Shown: positions 1 through 7,331, counted from the stretch's first letter. The stretch: DNA of 10,128 nucleotides from Archangium sp. (GCA_016793525.1 JAEUJT010000208.1:1-10128); one strand, 5' to 3'. The notes: generated from the letters alone by a model not told the origin. Made by a program: numbers and translations.

Positions 1-2335
1 CCCAGTCGGCGCCGAAGGCCTCTCCGCGGAGCTCGAGCAACCGCATGCGGCACGCCCGCGCCAGCGCGCGGACCCGGGGAGACTCGGCGGTGGTGAACGG
101 CTCCATCGCGCCCAGCGCGTCGGTGGCCTTCAGCGCCGCCACCGCCTCGCGGCACGCGCCGGCGAGGGGGGCGACACCTGCGTCGGTGACATCGACTGGG
201 TCGCGCCGCGCCTGGCGCGACACGTCAGAGGGCTCCGCGTCGATGCCGTCGTCTTCGCTCGCTCTGGAGCGCTCGGGTTCTCCGCCACCACGGCGATCGA
301 CTCCGGGGCGACGCCCGCGCACCTGCGATGCAGCTGACGCGTCTCCACGCCCGCTCTCACGCGACGCATCGGAATGTTCAACTGCCACGCCACGGAGTTC
401 ACGCGCTCGCGCGGCGTCAGAGCGCTCGGCTGACGCGTCTCCACGTCCGCTCTCACGCGACGCATCGGAATGTTCAACTGCCACGCCGCGGAGCTCACTC
501 ACTCGCGCGACATCGGAGTGCTCGGCTCCCGCGTCTCCACGTCCGCTCTCACGCGACGCATCGGAGCGTTCAACTGCCGCGCCGCGGAGCTCACTCACTC
601 GCGCGACATCGGAGTGCTCGGCTCCCGCGTCTCCACGCCCGCTCTCACGCGACGCATCGGAGCGTTCAACGGCCGCGCCGCGGAGCTCACTCACTCGCAC
701 GACATCGGAGTGCTCGGCTCCCGCGTCTCCAGGGCCACTCGCTCGCGTGTTCGACACCACAAGGCGCTCATCCACCACACCGCTGAGCGCACCAGCTCGT
801 GTGCGACCCCTCCCTGAGGCCTCGAGCACGGAGCGGATCAACCCCGCATCCGACACGTTGCCCCGGCGCCCCAACACTGTCACCGCCTGCGCGCGCACCT
901 CGGCTGCGGGGTGCTCGAGCGCCTTCGCCAGCAACGGCCGCGTCTGCGCCATTGGCGCGGTGCCCAGCAACGAGACCGCCAGCGACGCGCGGGTGGCATC
1001 GGCGTGCACCAACTCATCGGCATAGGTCGCGAGCTGCTCGCGGTCCAACGCCACCACCTCAGACACACCGTCGAGGTCGAGCCGGCTCTGGTCGAGGGAG
1101 TGTCGCAGCGCCAGCACGTAGCTCTCGCGCAGCCACCTCCAGGTGACGACCGCCAGCACGCCCATCAACCCCATCGACACCCACGCCAGCTGCTCCACCG
1201 GGAGCGACGCCGGCACCAGCTTCAGCCCCACCGCCGCCGACGCCGACGCGCCCGAGGCCACCACGCCGCGCAGCACCGCACCCGCTTGGCTCCGCTGCGT
1301 CGACGGCAGCGCCCCCAACACCTGCGCCCGCGCCGAGCTCCCCAGCGCCTGCTTCAAAATGCGGTCTCCGCCAGACAGCAGCACCACCACCGCCAGCTGC
1401 GGCACCACCACCAGCAGCAGCGACGCGCCCACCACCCACAGCTGCCCCACCATCAGCGCCCGGGTGCTGCCGAAGCGAGACAACACCCGGCCACTCACCA
1501 CCGGCGTGATGAGGGTGACGGCACCGGTGACCGCGTAGAAGAGGCCCATGAAGGCCGAGATGGCGCCCGCCTCTGCCGCGAGCTTCGCCTGAGCCATGGC
1601 CAGCAGCTGCAGGTCGGTCACCTTCTCGACCATGGCCTCGACGGCCACGATGAGCGCCACCACCCGCAGCAACGGCTCCTGGCCCACCCGCCGCAGGCCG
1701 CGCCACAGGCCCTCGCTCTGGCGCTCGGTCACCGACTCGGTCGACACGTCGGAGCGGCGAATGCGCGACAGCACCCACAGCGCGCCCAGCAGCGCCACCG
1801 GCGACAGCGCGAGAATGAGCCCCGGCCCGGTGCGCCGCGCCAAGGCGCCTACTGCGAGGCCTCCGACGGTCCACGCCAGGCCCGCGCCGATGCCCACCAG
1901 CGGCAGCAACCGCTTCGCGCTCCGCACATCGACCGCCTCGGTCACCACCGCCCAGCCCTGGGTGAGGAGGAGCGACACCAGCACCTCGACCACCAAGTAC
2001 ACCGCCATCGCCGAGCCCTGGGGCGCCACGCCGGTCGCCACCCGCGCGCCGCAGAACAACACCGCCGCCGCCACCACCAGGCCCTGCGTCAGCCGCAGCA
2101 CGCTGAAGCGCGCCGCCAACGCCGAGAGGCCCAACGACGCGCCCATCAGCGCCGCCGCCGCGTAGAGGAAAGCGTCGGAGATGGCGTTGCGCGGGTACGC
2201 CGCGAGAAAAATCTCCCGCTGCGCCGAGCGCGCCAACACCGCCGCTGCCGTCACGAGAAAGACGAAGGCCACCAGCCGCGTGGTCCGCGGACCTTCTCCT
2301 GCGCGCAGCCCCAGGGTGGACGACAGTGACGCCAT
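1..2335 (-). CDS. Npt1/Npt2-like (ADP/ATP carrier-type) membrane transporter with C-terminal HEAT repeats, 3' end outside window
   Basis: An uninterrupted minus-strand frame starts at ATG 2335 and runs past the left edge, giving 778 visible residues. Residues 1-405 form about 12 hydrophobic helices. An early segment with AQREIFLAAYPRNAISD, and one reading VDVRSAKRLLPLVGIGAGL between helices 4 and 5, resemble motifs of the Npt1/Npt2 nucleotide transporter family (MFS-related, known for ATP/ADP exchange in obligate intracellular bacteria; free-living homologues often carry HEAT repeats and have unknown substrates). Residues about 410-510 look like HEAT repeats (LAKALEHPAAEVRAQAVTVL). Residues 538-665 are four 32-residue tandem repeats. 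Residues about 715-778 return to HEAT-like helices. The solenoid should be cytosolic. No good Shine-Dalgarno precedes the ATG, but helix 1 begins about 17 residues later and no other start fits. Family membership is from pattern recognition; the substrate is unknown, and a general MFS protein is the alternative. Confidence 0.72.
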   Translation of the reverse strand, partial: MASLSSTLGLRAGEGPRTTRLVAFVFLVTAAAVLARSAQREIFLAAYPRNAISDAFLYAAAALMGASLGLSALAARFSVLRLTQGLVVAAAVLFCGARVATGVAPQGSAMAVYLVVEVLVSLLLTQGWAVVTEAVDVRSAKRLLPLVGIGAGLAWTVGGLAVGALARRTGPGLILALSPVALLGALWVLSRIRRSDVSTESVTERQSEGLWRGLRRVGQEPLLRVVALIVAVEAMVEKVTDLQLLAMAQAKLAAEAGAISAFMGLFYAVTGAVTLITPVVSGRVLSRFGSTRALMVGQLWVVGASLLLVVVPQLAVVVLLSGGDRILKQALGSSARAQVLGALPSTQRSQAGAVLRGVVASGASASAAVGLKLVPASLPVEQLAWVSMGLMGVLAVVTWRWLRESYVLALRHSLDQSRLDLDGVSEVVALDREQLATYADELVHADATRASLAVSLLGTAPMAQTRPLLAKALEHPAAEVRAQAVTVLGRRGNVSDAGLIRSVLEASGRGRTRAGALSGVVDERLVVSNTRASGPGDAGAEHSDVVRVSELRGAAVERSDASRESGRGDAGAEHSDVARVSELRGAAVERSDASRESGRGDAGAEHSDVARVSELRGVAVEHSDASRESGRGDASAERSDAARARELRGVAVEHSDASRESGRGDASAASQVRGRRPGVDRRGGGEPERSRASEDDGIDAEPSDVSRQARRDPVDVTDAGVAPLAGACREAVAALKATDALGAMEPFTTAESPRVRALARACRMRLLELRGEAFGADW
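341..724 (-). repeat. Four in-frame 96-bp tandem repeats inside the transporter/HEAT gene
   Basis: The landmark gtctccacg recurs at 341, 437, 533 and 629, and gtctcc recurs at 725 where the array breaks down, so the period is exactly 96 bp. Copies 2-4 differ at only a few positions; copy 1 (341-436) is more diverged. On the coding (minus) strand each copy encodes 32 residues built of two related 16-residue halves, typically AGAEHSDVARVSELRG followed by VAVEHSDASRESGRGD. The array encodes residues 538-665 of the transporter/HEAT protein. It is rich in Glu, Arg, Ser and Asp, lacks a hydrophobic core pattern, and sits between HEAT-like blocks. The repeat length is a multiple of three, so gain or loss of copies keeps the frame. 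Confidence 0.95.
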
Positions 2336-2405
2336 CGGCGCGCCGGGAGTTACCAGTTTGTCCCGCTCGTGACTCGTTTCCGCAGCTGAGGCACAGTCCA
2401 AAGGC
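2336..2405. promoter_or_regulatory. Divergent intergenic region between the transporter and the exported 409-aa protein
   Basis: These 70 bp separate the ATG of the minus-strand transporter from the GTG of the plus-strand exported protein, so promoters for both must lie here or inside the genes. I see no convincing sigma-70 hexamer pair, operator palindrome or riboswitch. A GAGG at 2388-2391 lies 14 nt before the GTG start, and AAGG at 2401-2404 lies only 1 nt before it. Neither is ideally spaced, so the ribosome-binding site of the plus gene is weak. Confidence 0.5.
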
Positions 2406-3635
2406 GTGCGTCTCCTCACCGCCTTCATTCTCTCCTGTGTCGCCCTGCCCGCCTCCGCCAGGCCCACACCGACGTTCATCGAAATCAAGACCATGCCCAG
2501 CACCGTGGGCGGCATCGGCGCGATGCTCGAGCGAGAGAAGGCCGGGCCCTTCCGCCAGAAGCTGCTGGTCGCGCTGGAGCAGAAGCTGCGCGAAGGCGGC
2601 ACCGAGCTCACCAACCCCGACGACCTCGACGCGATGACCGAGACGCTGCTGGGCAAAATCATCGAAGACATGGCCGCGCCCACCGACATCTGGGTGTGGG
2701 AGACCAACGCCGCGCCCAAAGGCGACCTCCTCGTGCATGGGCCGCTCAAGCTGATGCCGGGCCGCAACTCCTCGGGCTTCACCAAGAAGTACACCGTGGT
2801 GGCGCTGGGCAAGCGCATCGACCGCGGGTACCTCAACGAGACCTGCAACGTCGAAGTGGGTGTCGCCAAGAGCGTCCCCGAGTGGCACGCCTGGGTCGAG
2901 ACCAAGGGCTGGGGCGCGTCGCTCCACCCAGTGCTGGCCACCGACGGCGTGGCGCGGGTGGCGCTGCAGCTGCTGTCTCCCGGAAAGAGCGACCGGCCCG
3001 GCCCTCGCCACGAGCGCCCGGTGTGGCTCGCCTTCTTCCGCCAGGTCGACGCCGGCGGCCCTTGGGAGCTGCTGTCCCTCGAGCCCCTCACCGCCAAGGA
3101 GCAGCGCCACCAAGAGACGAACTTCTTCGCCGAAAACCAGAAAGGGGAGCCGCTCACCGACGTGCAGAAACAGCTCGTGCTCTCACTCCGAATGGAAGAC
3201 GTGCGCCTCATCAACCCCGAGCGCCAGACGCTGAGCCAACACGAAGACAACTGGCTGCTGCTGCGAGGCCCCACCGAGTCACCGGTGACGCGCAAGACGG
3301 TGAAGTGGCTCGACGCCTACCGCGCCTCTGAGTCGCCCATGGTGCGCGCGGTGGCGGTGCTGCGCTCCGCCGAGCTGGGCGGCGCGGTGACCCCCGAAGA
3401 GCTCTTCGACGTCATGGCTTCGGTGCGCACGCTGACGCTCCAGGCCGACGCGCTGCGGGTGCTGAACCGGCTGTTCGACCGCGAGGGCACGCCCCCCGAG
3501 GCCGCCGACGCTGCCGTCTTTCGCGGCGAGAACCCGCGCGTCATTCGCAACCTGGGCCGTGCCCGCAGCGGCGACACCCTCTTGCTGTACAAAAAAGGCC
3601 CCGCCGGGTGGGACGCCTTCGTGCCGAAGAAATAG
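2406..3635 (+). CDS. Exported protein of unknown function, 409 aa
   Basis: I do not recognise the family. The GTG start is chosen because it gives a signal peptide: Arg2, a hydrophobic core through about residue 14, and a PASA/RP cleavage site after residue 18. The mature protein (about 391 aa) should be periplasmic or outer-membrane associated. An ILSC stretch ending at Cys11 is a poor lipobox, since the hydrophobic run before it is too short, so type I cleavage is preferred. Residues about 30-90 look helical and charged; 92-225 are mixed beta with several Trp residues (WVWET, EWHAWVETKGWG); about 293-385 look like short paired helices resembling a HEAT/ARM-type bundle. The only Cys in the mature chain is at 147. 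The gene is divergent from the transporter and ends 9 bp from the convergent yebC-like gene. Codon use matches its neighbours, so it is a real gene; its function is unassigned. Confidence 0.85.
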   Translation: MRLLTAFILSCVALPASARPTPTFIEIKTMPSTVGGIGAMLEREKAGPFRQKLLVALEQKLREGGTELTNPDDLDAMTETLLGKIIEDMAAPTDIWVWETNAAPKGDLLVHGPLKLMPGRNSSGFTKKYTVVALGKRIDRGYLNETCNVEVGVAKSVPEWHAWVETKGWGASLHPVLATDGVARVALQLLSPGKSDRPGPRHERPVWLAFFRQVDAGGPWELLSLEPLTAKEQRHQETNFFAENQKGEPLTDVQKQLVLSLRMEDVRLINPERQTLSQHEDNWLLLRGPTESPVTRKTVKWLDAYRASESPMVRAVAVLRSAELGGAVTPEELFDVMASVRTLTLQADALRVLNRLFDREGTPPEAADAAVFRGENPRVIRNLGRARSGDTLLLYKKGPAGWDAFVPKK

Positions 3636-3638
3636 GCC

Positions 3639-3661
3639 CCCTCGCTACGCGGCGGCGAGGG
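3639..3661. terminator. Hairpin between convergent genes, candidate bidirectional terminator
   Basis: A perfect 7-bp inverted repeat, CCCTCGC (3639-3645) and GCGAGGG (3655-3661), encloses a 9-nt loop. It starts 3 nt after the plus-strand stop codon (3633-3635) and contains the minus-strand stop codon (3645-3647). No T tract follows in either direction, so it is not a canonical intrinsic terminator. The placement at a tail-to-tail junction still suggests it slows or ends transcription both ways, or protects the 3' ends. Confidence 0.4.
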
Positions 3662-4376
3662 TGTGAAACACCCGCTGCACGTCGTCGTCTTGCTCCAACC
3701 GGTCGACCAGCTCGAGCACCTCGGTGGCCTGCGGCTCGGCCAGCGACACCGTCATCGTCGGCACGTATTCGAATTCTGAGGCCACGGGCGTCAGCGTGCG
3801 CGCCTCGAGGCCCGCCTGGAGCCGCCCGAAGTCGGCGAAGCTGCAGCGCAGCACCACCTGCTTCTCGCCCTTCTCGCCGGTGCCCTCGCCCAATTCTTCG
3901 AGGCCGTCGTCGATGAGGCCCAGCTCGAGCTCATCGAGCGGCGGCAGGCCCTCGGGGCTCAAGCGAAACACGCCCATGTGCTTGAAGAGGTACGACACCG
4001 AGCCGTTGGCGCCGAGGTTGCCCTCGTATTCGTTGAAGTAGCTGCGCACGTTGGCGACGGTGCGCACGATGTTGTCGGTGGCCGTCTCGATCATCAGGGC
4101 CACGCCGTGCGGCGCGTACCCTTCGTACATCACGGTCTCGTAGGCGGCGGAGTCGGCGGCCGACGCGCGCTTGATGGCGGCCTCGACCTTGTCTTTGGGC
4201 ATGTTCACCGCGCGCGCGTTCTGCATCGCGCGGCGCAGGGCGGGGTTGCTGTCGACAATCGGGCCGCCAGACTTCACCGCCATCGCGATGTCTTTGCTCA
4301 CCCGAGCAAAGGCCTTCGCCATGCGGTCCCACCGCTTGAACATCGTCGCTTTGCGAGTCTCGAAGATGCGGCCCAT
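3645..4376 (-). CDS. yebC-like: YebC/PmpR/TACO1-family (DUF28) protein, 243 aa
   Basis: Full-length match by eye to the YebC/TACO1 family, whose members are usually about 240-250 aa. The strongest block is residues 84-136: [19 protein letters not shown], then a segment with [20 protein letters not shown] and HMGVF, which is the family signature. [13 protein letters not shown] (59-71) is also typical. The N-terminus reads [16 protein letters not shown], not the commoner MAGHSKWANIKHRK type, so it belongs to the variant subgroup with MGR starts. The family has been described as DNA-binding regulators (PmpR) and, for TACO1 and several bacterial homologues, as ribosome-associated factors that help translation through difficult peptides such as proline runs. 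Start 4376 is preferred because AAGGGG (4386-4391) lies 9 nt upstream and homology begins there; a longer frame to 4433 would overlap the upstream gene. It is last in the kinase operon, 19 bp after the preceding stop. Confidence 0.92.
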   Translation of the reverse strand: MGRIFETRKATMFKRWDRMAKAFARVSKDIAMAVKSGGPIVDSNPALRRAMQNARAVNMPKDKVEAAIKRASAADSAAYETVMYEGYAPHGVALMIETATDNIVRTVANVRSYFNEYEGNLGANGSVSYLFKHMGVFRLSPEGLPPLDELELGLIDDGLEELGEGTGEKGEKQVVLRCSFADFGRLQAGLEARTLTPVASEFEYVPTMTVSLAEPQATEVLELVDRLEQDDDVQRVFHTLAAA

Positions 4377-4385
4377 GACGCGACG

Positions 4386-4391
4386 CCCCTT
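4386..4391 (-). promoter_or_regulatory. Ribosome-binding site that decides the yebC-like start
   Basis: AAGGGG on the minus strand ends 9 nt before ATG 4376-4374. It supports that start over the longer in-frame start at 4433 inside the upstream gene. Confidence 0.6.
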
Positions 4392-4395
4392 CGGC

Positions 4396-5490
4396 TTACG
4401 GCAGGGCCCAGGCGTACGACACGCCCGCGCCACCCGGCAGAAGGTGGAACGAGACCTGTTGTCCCAGCCCCGCGCGCTGTCCGAAGAAGAAGAGCGCTCC
4501 GCCGATGACCGCCGCCGCGCCCGCGCCGATGAACATGCCGTTGGCCAGCGTGGCCTTCTGCTTCGCCGACTTCTCGAGCTCGACCGCCTGCACCTGGGTG
4601 ATGCCGTTGACGCGGCCCATGCCGTCGACCGAGGCCAGCCCGTCGCGCAGGGTGTTGGAGTCTTTGGTGGAGTCGAGCCCGAAGACGATGCCGACCACCG
4701 CCAGGCCCACCGTGACGCCCCACATCGAATACGCGCCGACCTTCAGGCCGAACCCCGGCGGGAGCTGCTCGGGCACGTCGTCCAGCCGGAGCTCGGCTTC
4801 TTTGAGGCCAGACCCGCCGGAGGAGGCCTGCGCTCCGTCGTCGACCGGCTCGGGCGCCACCTCGGAGCGCGGCTTGGCCTCGTCGGCCAAGGTGATGAGC
4901 ACGGCGCCTTTTTCACCCAGCAGCTCGGCCCACCATTCGACCCGGCCGGTGTTCGGCTTGACCGCCGCGCGGCCGTTGTTCACCGCCGCTTCGCGGGTCA
5001 GCCACACGCCGCTGCCGGCGCCGGCACGCACGTGGAAGCGCACGACTTGAATGAGGCGCTGGGGGTCTCCCGTCACCTGCACCGACAGCTTGGTGACGCG
5101 GCCTTCGGCGTACGAGGCGGGGAGCGCGGTGGCCTGCACGACGCCCTTTTCACCGATGGCGCTCTTGGCCTCGAAGAAGGCGGTGGTGACGCGCGGCGGG
5201 TGCTCTCCCTTGAGCTTGAAGTCGGGCTCGAGCGACAACAGCATCTGGAAGCGCTGCACCGCTTGAGGGCCCTGGTTCAACGTGGCGGCGACGACGCCCT
5301 GAAGCTCGTAGACCCGCAGCACCGTCTGACGATCATTCCCCGGCCGTTGGAGCGCCGCGTCGAGCGCCTTGGAGGCCTCGGTGTACTGCAGCTCGTCGAT
5401 CAACTTCACCGCGCGGTCGAAGTCAGGGTTGTTGGCGGCGAGGGCAGACGCGGCGAGAAGCCAACTCAGCGAGGCGAAGGCAGTGCGCAT
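4396..5490 (-). CDS. Exported TPR-like protein with two C-terminal membrane segments, 364 aa
   Basis: A signal peptide (Arg2, hydrophobic 4-18, cleavage near Ala18-Ala19) precedes helical pairs at about 22-95 with TPR-like spacing ([46 protein letters not shown]). Residues 115-205 look like a beta-sandwich. A low-complexity acidic linker at 205-245 leads to two hydrophobic helices, about 252-272 and 317-337, separated by a polar loop of about 45 residues, and then a short tail. This TPR-plus-paired-helix layout resembles uncharacterised envelope proteins I associate with myxobacteria, often beside Ser/Thr kinases (from memory, not checked). The ATG at 5490 gives the signal peptide; no good ribosome-binding site precedes it. 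It starts 33 bp after the kinase stop and ends 19 bp before yebC, so it is probably co-transcribed with both. It may be a periplasmic partner or reader of the kinase (inference); no enzymatic motif is visible. Confidence 0.85.
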   Translation of the reverse strand: MRTAFASLSWLLAASALAANNPDFDRAVKLIDELQYTEASKALDAALQRPGNDRQTVLRVYELQGVVAATLNQGPQAVQRFQMLLSLEPDFKLKGEHPPRVTTAFFEAKSAIGEKGVVQATALPASYAEGRVTKLSVQVTGDPQRLIQVVRFHVRAGAGSGVWLTREAAVNNGRAAVKPNTGRVEWWAELLGEKGAVLITLADEAKPRSEVAPEPVDDGAQASSGGSGLKEAELRLDDVPEQLPPGFGLKVGAYSMWGVTVGLAVVGIVFGLDSTKDSNTLRDGLASVDGMGRVNGITQVQAVELEKSAKQKATLANGMFIGAGAAAVIGGALFFFGQRAGLGQQVSFHLLPGGAGVSYAWALP

Positions 5491-5505
5491 GGCCCGCGCA
5501 GGTTA

Positions 5506-5518
5506 GCCCACTTTGGGC
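5506..5518. other. Short hairpin in the kinase-TPR gene gap
   Basis: GCCCA (5506-5510) and TGGGC (5514-5518) can pair around a 3-nt loop between the kinase stop codon and the start of the exported TPR-like gene. The stem is only 5 bp, with no T tract, so it could modulate translation or mRNA processing within the operon or be chance. Confidence 0.2.
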
Positions 5519-5523
5519 GCGCG

Positions 5524-7215
5524 TCAGAAGCGAAGGCTCTTGATGACGGTCTTATCGGCCACGATGTCGACCTGAATGGTGGTGGAGATCTCTTTCTCTT
5601 CATTCACCAATTTCAGCAGCTGAGGGCCCGCGGGGAGCGTCTTCTCGACGAGGGGTGTCTCGCCCAACAACTCGCCCTTCAGGTACACCTGAGTCCACGG
5701 CTCGGTCTTGAGCGTCAGCTTGCCGCTGCGCTTGCGGTTTCGTTCGCGATCAGCGGCGGCCGCTGCGGCGGCGTTGGCCTTGTCGGCGGCGGCCTTCTCA
5801 GCGGCCGCCTTTTCTGCGGCGGCCTTTTCTGCTGCGGCCTTCGCGGCAGCGGCCTGTTCCGCGGCGGCCTTGTCAGCGGCGATGCGCTCGGCGGCGGCGC
5901 GGGCTTCGGCGGCGAGGCGCGCGGCCTCTTCTGTCTGCGCCTTGAGTTGCGGGTCGACCTGCACCGGAGGCGGCGGCTGCGTCGAGCGGGTTCTCGAACC
6001 GAGGGCCACCACCGCGGCGCCGACCAAGCCACCCACGGCCAGAAAGCCGACGAGCACCATTGCCACGCTGGGCTGCTGCTTCTGCTTCGCCTTCAGCTGG
6101 GCGCTGGTGCGGGTGGCGGAGATGGACCGCGGCGTCGGCGTCGGCACCGAGGGCGCGGGCGCCGCCGGCAAGCTGGGGCCGCTGATGCTCGAGTCGCGCC
6201 GCTTGGCCCCGGCCGCGAGCTGCGCCATCACCGCTTTCTGGGTGGCGATCTGCTCGGGGAAGAGCTGCTGCATCAGCGCCGACACCTTCTGCGCGTTGGG
6301 CGGAGAGGGGTGCGTCGCCGACAGCCACTGGTTCAGCGCGTTGCGAAAGTCTTCGACCGTGGCGTAGCGGAGGTCGGCCTTGCGCTCCATCGCCTTGGCG
6401 ATGACGCGGGTGAGGGCTTCGGGCACCGCTGGGTTGCGGTCGTTCGCGCGCGGGAGCGCCTCTTCGCTGCCAGCCACCGCCTGCATCAATTCCCAGTCGG
6501 ACGAGCGGGAATTGAAGAGCCGCGTGCCGGTCACCATCTCGAACAGCACGATGCCGAGGGCGAAGAGGTCGGCGCGGGCGTCGATGTCTTCACCGCGCGC
6601 CTGCTCGGGCGCCATGTAGCTGAGCTTGCCCTTCACCTGGCCCGCGAGGGTGTGCACGCTGCGCTGCGTCGCCTTGGCGATGCCGAAGTCGAGCAGCTTC
6701 ACGATGCCCTCGTAGGTCACCATGATGTTCTGCGGAGAGATGTCGCGGTGCACCACGTTCATCGGCGTGCCGGCGTCGTCGGTGCGCACGTGCGCGTAGT
6801 GGAGCGCGTCGGCCGCATCGATGACCATCTTCACGGCGATGCCCAGCGGCACGGGCACTTGCTTCTGCGCCGCCGACTTCATCATCGAGAAAATCGTCTC
6901 GCCGGCCAGGTACTCCATGGCGACGAAGACCGAGCCGGTCTGTTCGCCGAGCTCGAGCACCTGGCCGATGCCGGGGTGCGTGAGCCGACTGACGAGCCGC
7001 GCCTCGTCGAGGAACATGTCGACGAACGTTCGGTCTTTCGCGAGCTCGGTGTTCATGCGCTTGAGCGCGATGGGCTTGCGAAACCCGTAGGCGCCTTCTG
7101 CGTACGCGAGCCAGACCTCGGCCATGCCGCCGCTGCCGATGGGCTTCACCAGGGTGTACTGCGCCACATGCTGGCCGGCAGCCCAGGTGATGATCTTTGG
7201 CGTCGACGTATCCAT
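5524..7215 (-). CDS. Membrane-anchored Ser/Thr protein kinase with Ala-rich stalk and C-terminal PEGA domain, 563 aa
   Basis: The kinase domain (about 20-298) has every catalytic element: P-loop GSGGMAEV (27-34), ATP-binding Lys52 (IALKR), helix-C Glu71, HRD 156-158 in HRDISPQN with Asn163, DFG 176-178, APE 202-204 and DLFALG 216-221. It should therefore be active and cytosolic. A Pro/Ser-rich linker (345-380) leads to one transmembrane helix (about 383-405), then an Ala-rich helical stalk (about 422-490) with a run of period-5 AAAEK repeats, then a PEGA-type beta domain (497-563; GKLTLKTEPWTQVYLKGELL, with TPL and LPAG turns), presumably periplasmic. PEGA domains are small surface or cell-wall-associated modules common on myxobacterial kinases. 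It is first of three co-directional genes, ahead of the exported TPR-like protein and the yebC-like gene. No strong ribosome-binding site precedes ATG 7215. The substrate and signal are unknown. Confidence 0.95.
   Translation of the reverse strand: MDTSTPKIITWAAGQHVAQYTLVKPIGSGGMAEVWLAYAEGAYGFRKPIALKRMNTELAKDRTFVDMFLDEARLVSRLTHPGIGQVLELGEQTGSVFVAMEYLAGETIFSMMKSAAQKQVPVPLGIAVKMVIDAADALHYAHVRTDDAGTPMNVVHRDISPQNIMVTYEGIVKLLDFGIAKATQRSVHTLAGQVKGKLSYMAPEQARGEDIDARADLFALGIVLFEMVTGTRLFNSRSSDWELMQAVAGSEEALPRANDRNPAVPEALTRVIAKAMERKADLRYATVEDFRNALNQWLSATHPSPPNAQKVSALMQQLFPEQIATQKAVMAQLAAGAKRRDSSISGPSLPAAPAPSVPTPTPRSISATRTSAQLKAKQKQQPSVAMVLVGFLAVGGLVGAAVVALGSRTRSTQPPPPVQVDPQLKAQTEEAARLAAEARAAAERIAADKAAAEQAAAAKAAAEKAAAEKAAAEKAAADKANAAAAAAADRERNRKRSGKLTLKTEPWTQVYLKGELLGETPLVEKTLPAGPQLLKLVNEEKEISTTIQVDIVADKTVIKSLRF
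5749..5916 (-). repeat. Ala/Glu/Lys-rich stalk of the kinase with period-5 repeats
   Basis: Residues 434-489 are mostly alanine with Glu, Lys, Arg and Asp. Residues 460-480 contain consecutive AAAEK units, seen in DNA as about 15-bp gcggcc/ttttct repeats near 5776-5838. The composition matches a TolA-like extended helix or coiled coil that would hold the PEGA domain away from the membrane. Synonymous codons vary between units, so the repeat is less recent than the 96-bp array in the transporter gene. Confidence 0.75.
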
Positions 7216-7331
7216 CAGGTCAGGTCGGGGGCCTACAGCTTCGGCGATCTCGGGCGCACGTCAAAACCCTCTATTTTCACGCCCGCCCGCGCGTTCAGCG
7301 GCTTGCGTTCGTCCTTCATACACGCCTTGAA

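Noticed and set aside
341..724. Possible CRISPR array
   Set aside because: The 96-bp units abut directly with no unique spacers, the unit is too long for a CRISPR repeat, and the array is in frame within a coding gene.
45..1025. Plus-strand open frame with repetitive Ser/Arg/Pro-rich product
   Set aside because: The repetitiveness comes from the 96-bp DNA repeats, which keep every frame periodic. The minus-strand frame is continuous with the transporter and returns to HEAT-like sequence on both sides of the array.
2427..2438. Lipobox ILSC ending at Cys11 in the exported 409-aa protein
   Set aside because: The hydrophobic stretch before Cys11 is too short, and a standard signal peptidase I site (PASA/RP) follows; kept only as a minor alternative.
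1059..3113. A 684-codon minus-strand open frame across the divergent promoter
   Set aside because: It crosses two real genes and their intergenic region. The true minus-strand frame here is the one starting at 2335, which gives 12 hydrophobic helices; this one is Gly/Arg/Ala low-complexity.
4377..4433. Longer N-terminus for the yebC-like protein
   Set aside because: It would overlap the upstream gene by 38 bp, adds residues unlike the family, and ignores the well-placed AAGGGG before ATG 4376.
7259..7264. Minus-strand TTGACG as a sigma-70 -35 for the kinase operon
   Set aside because: No -10-like hexamer occurs 16-18 bp downstream, so it is not listed as a promoter on its own.
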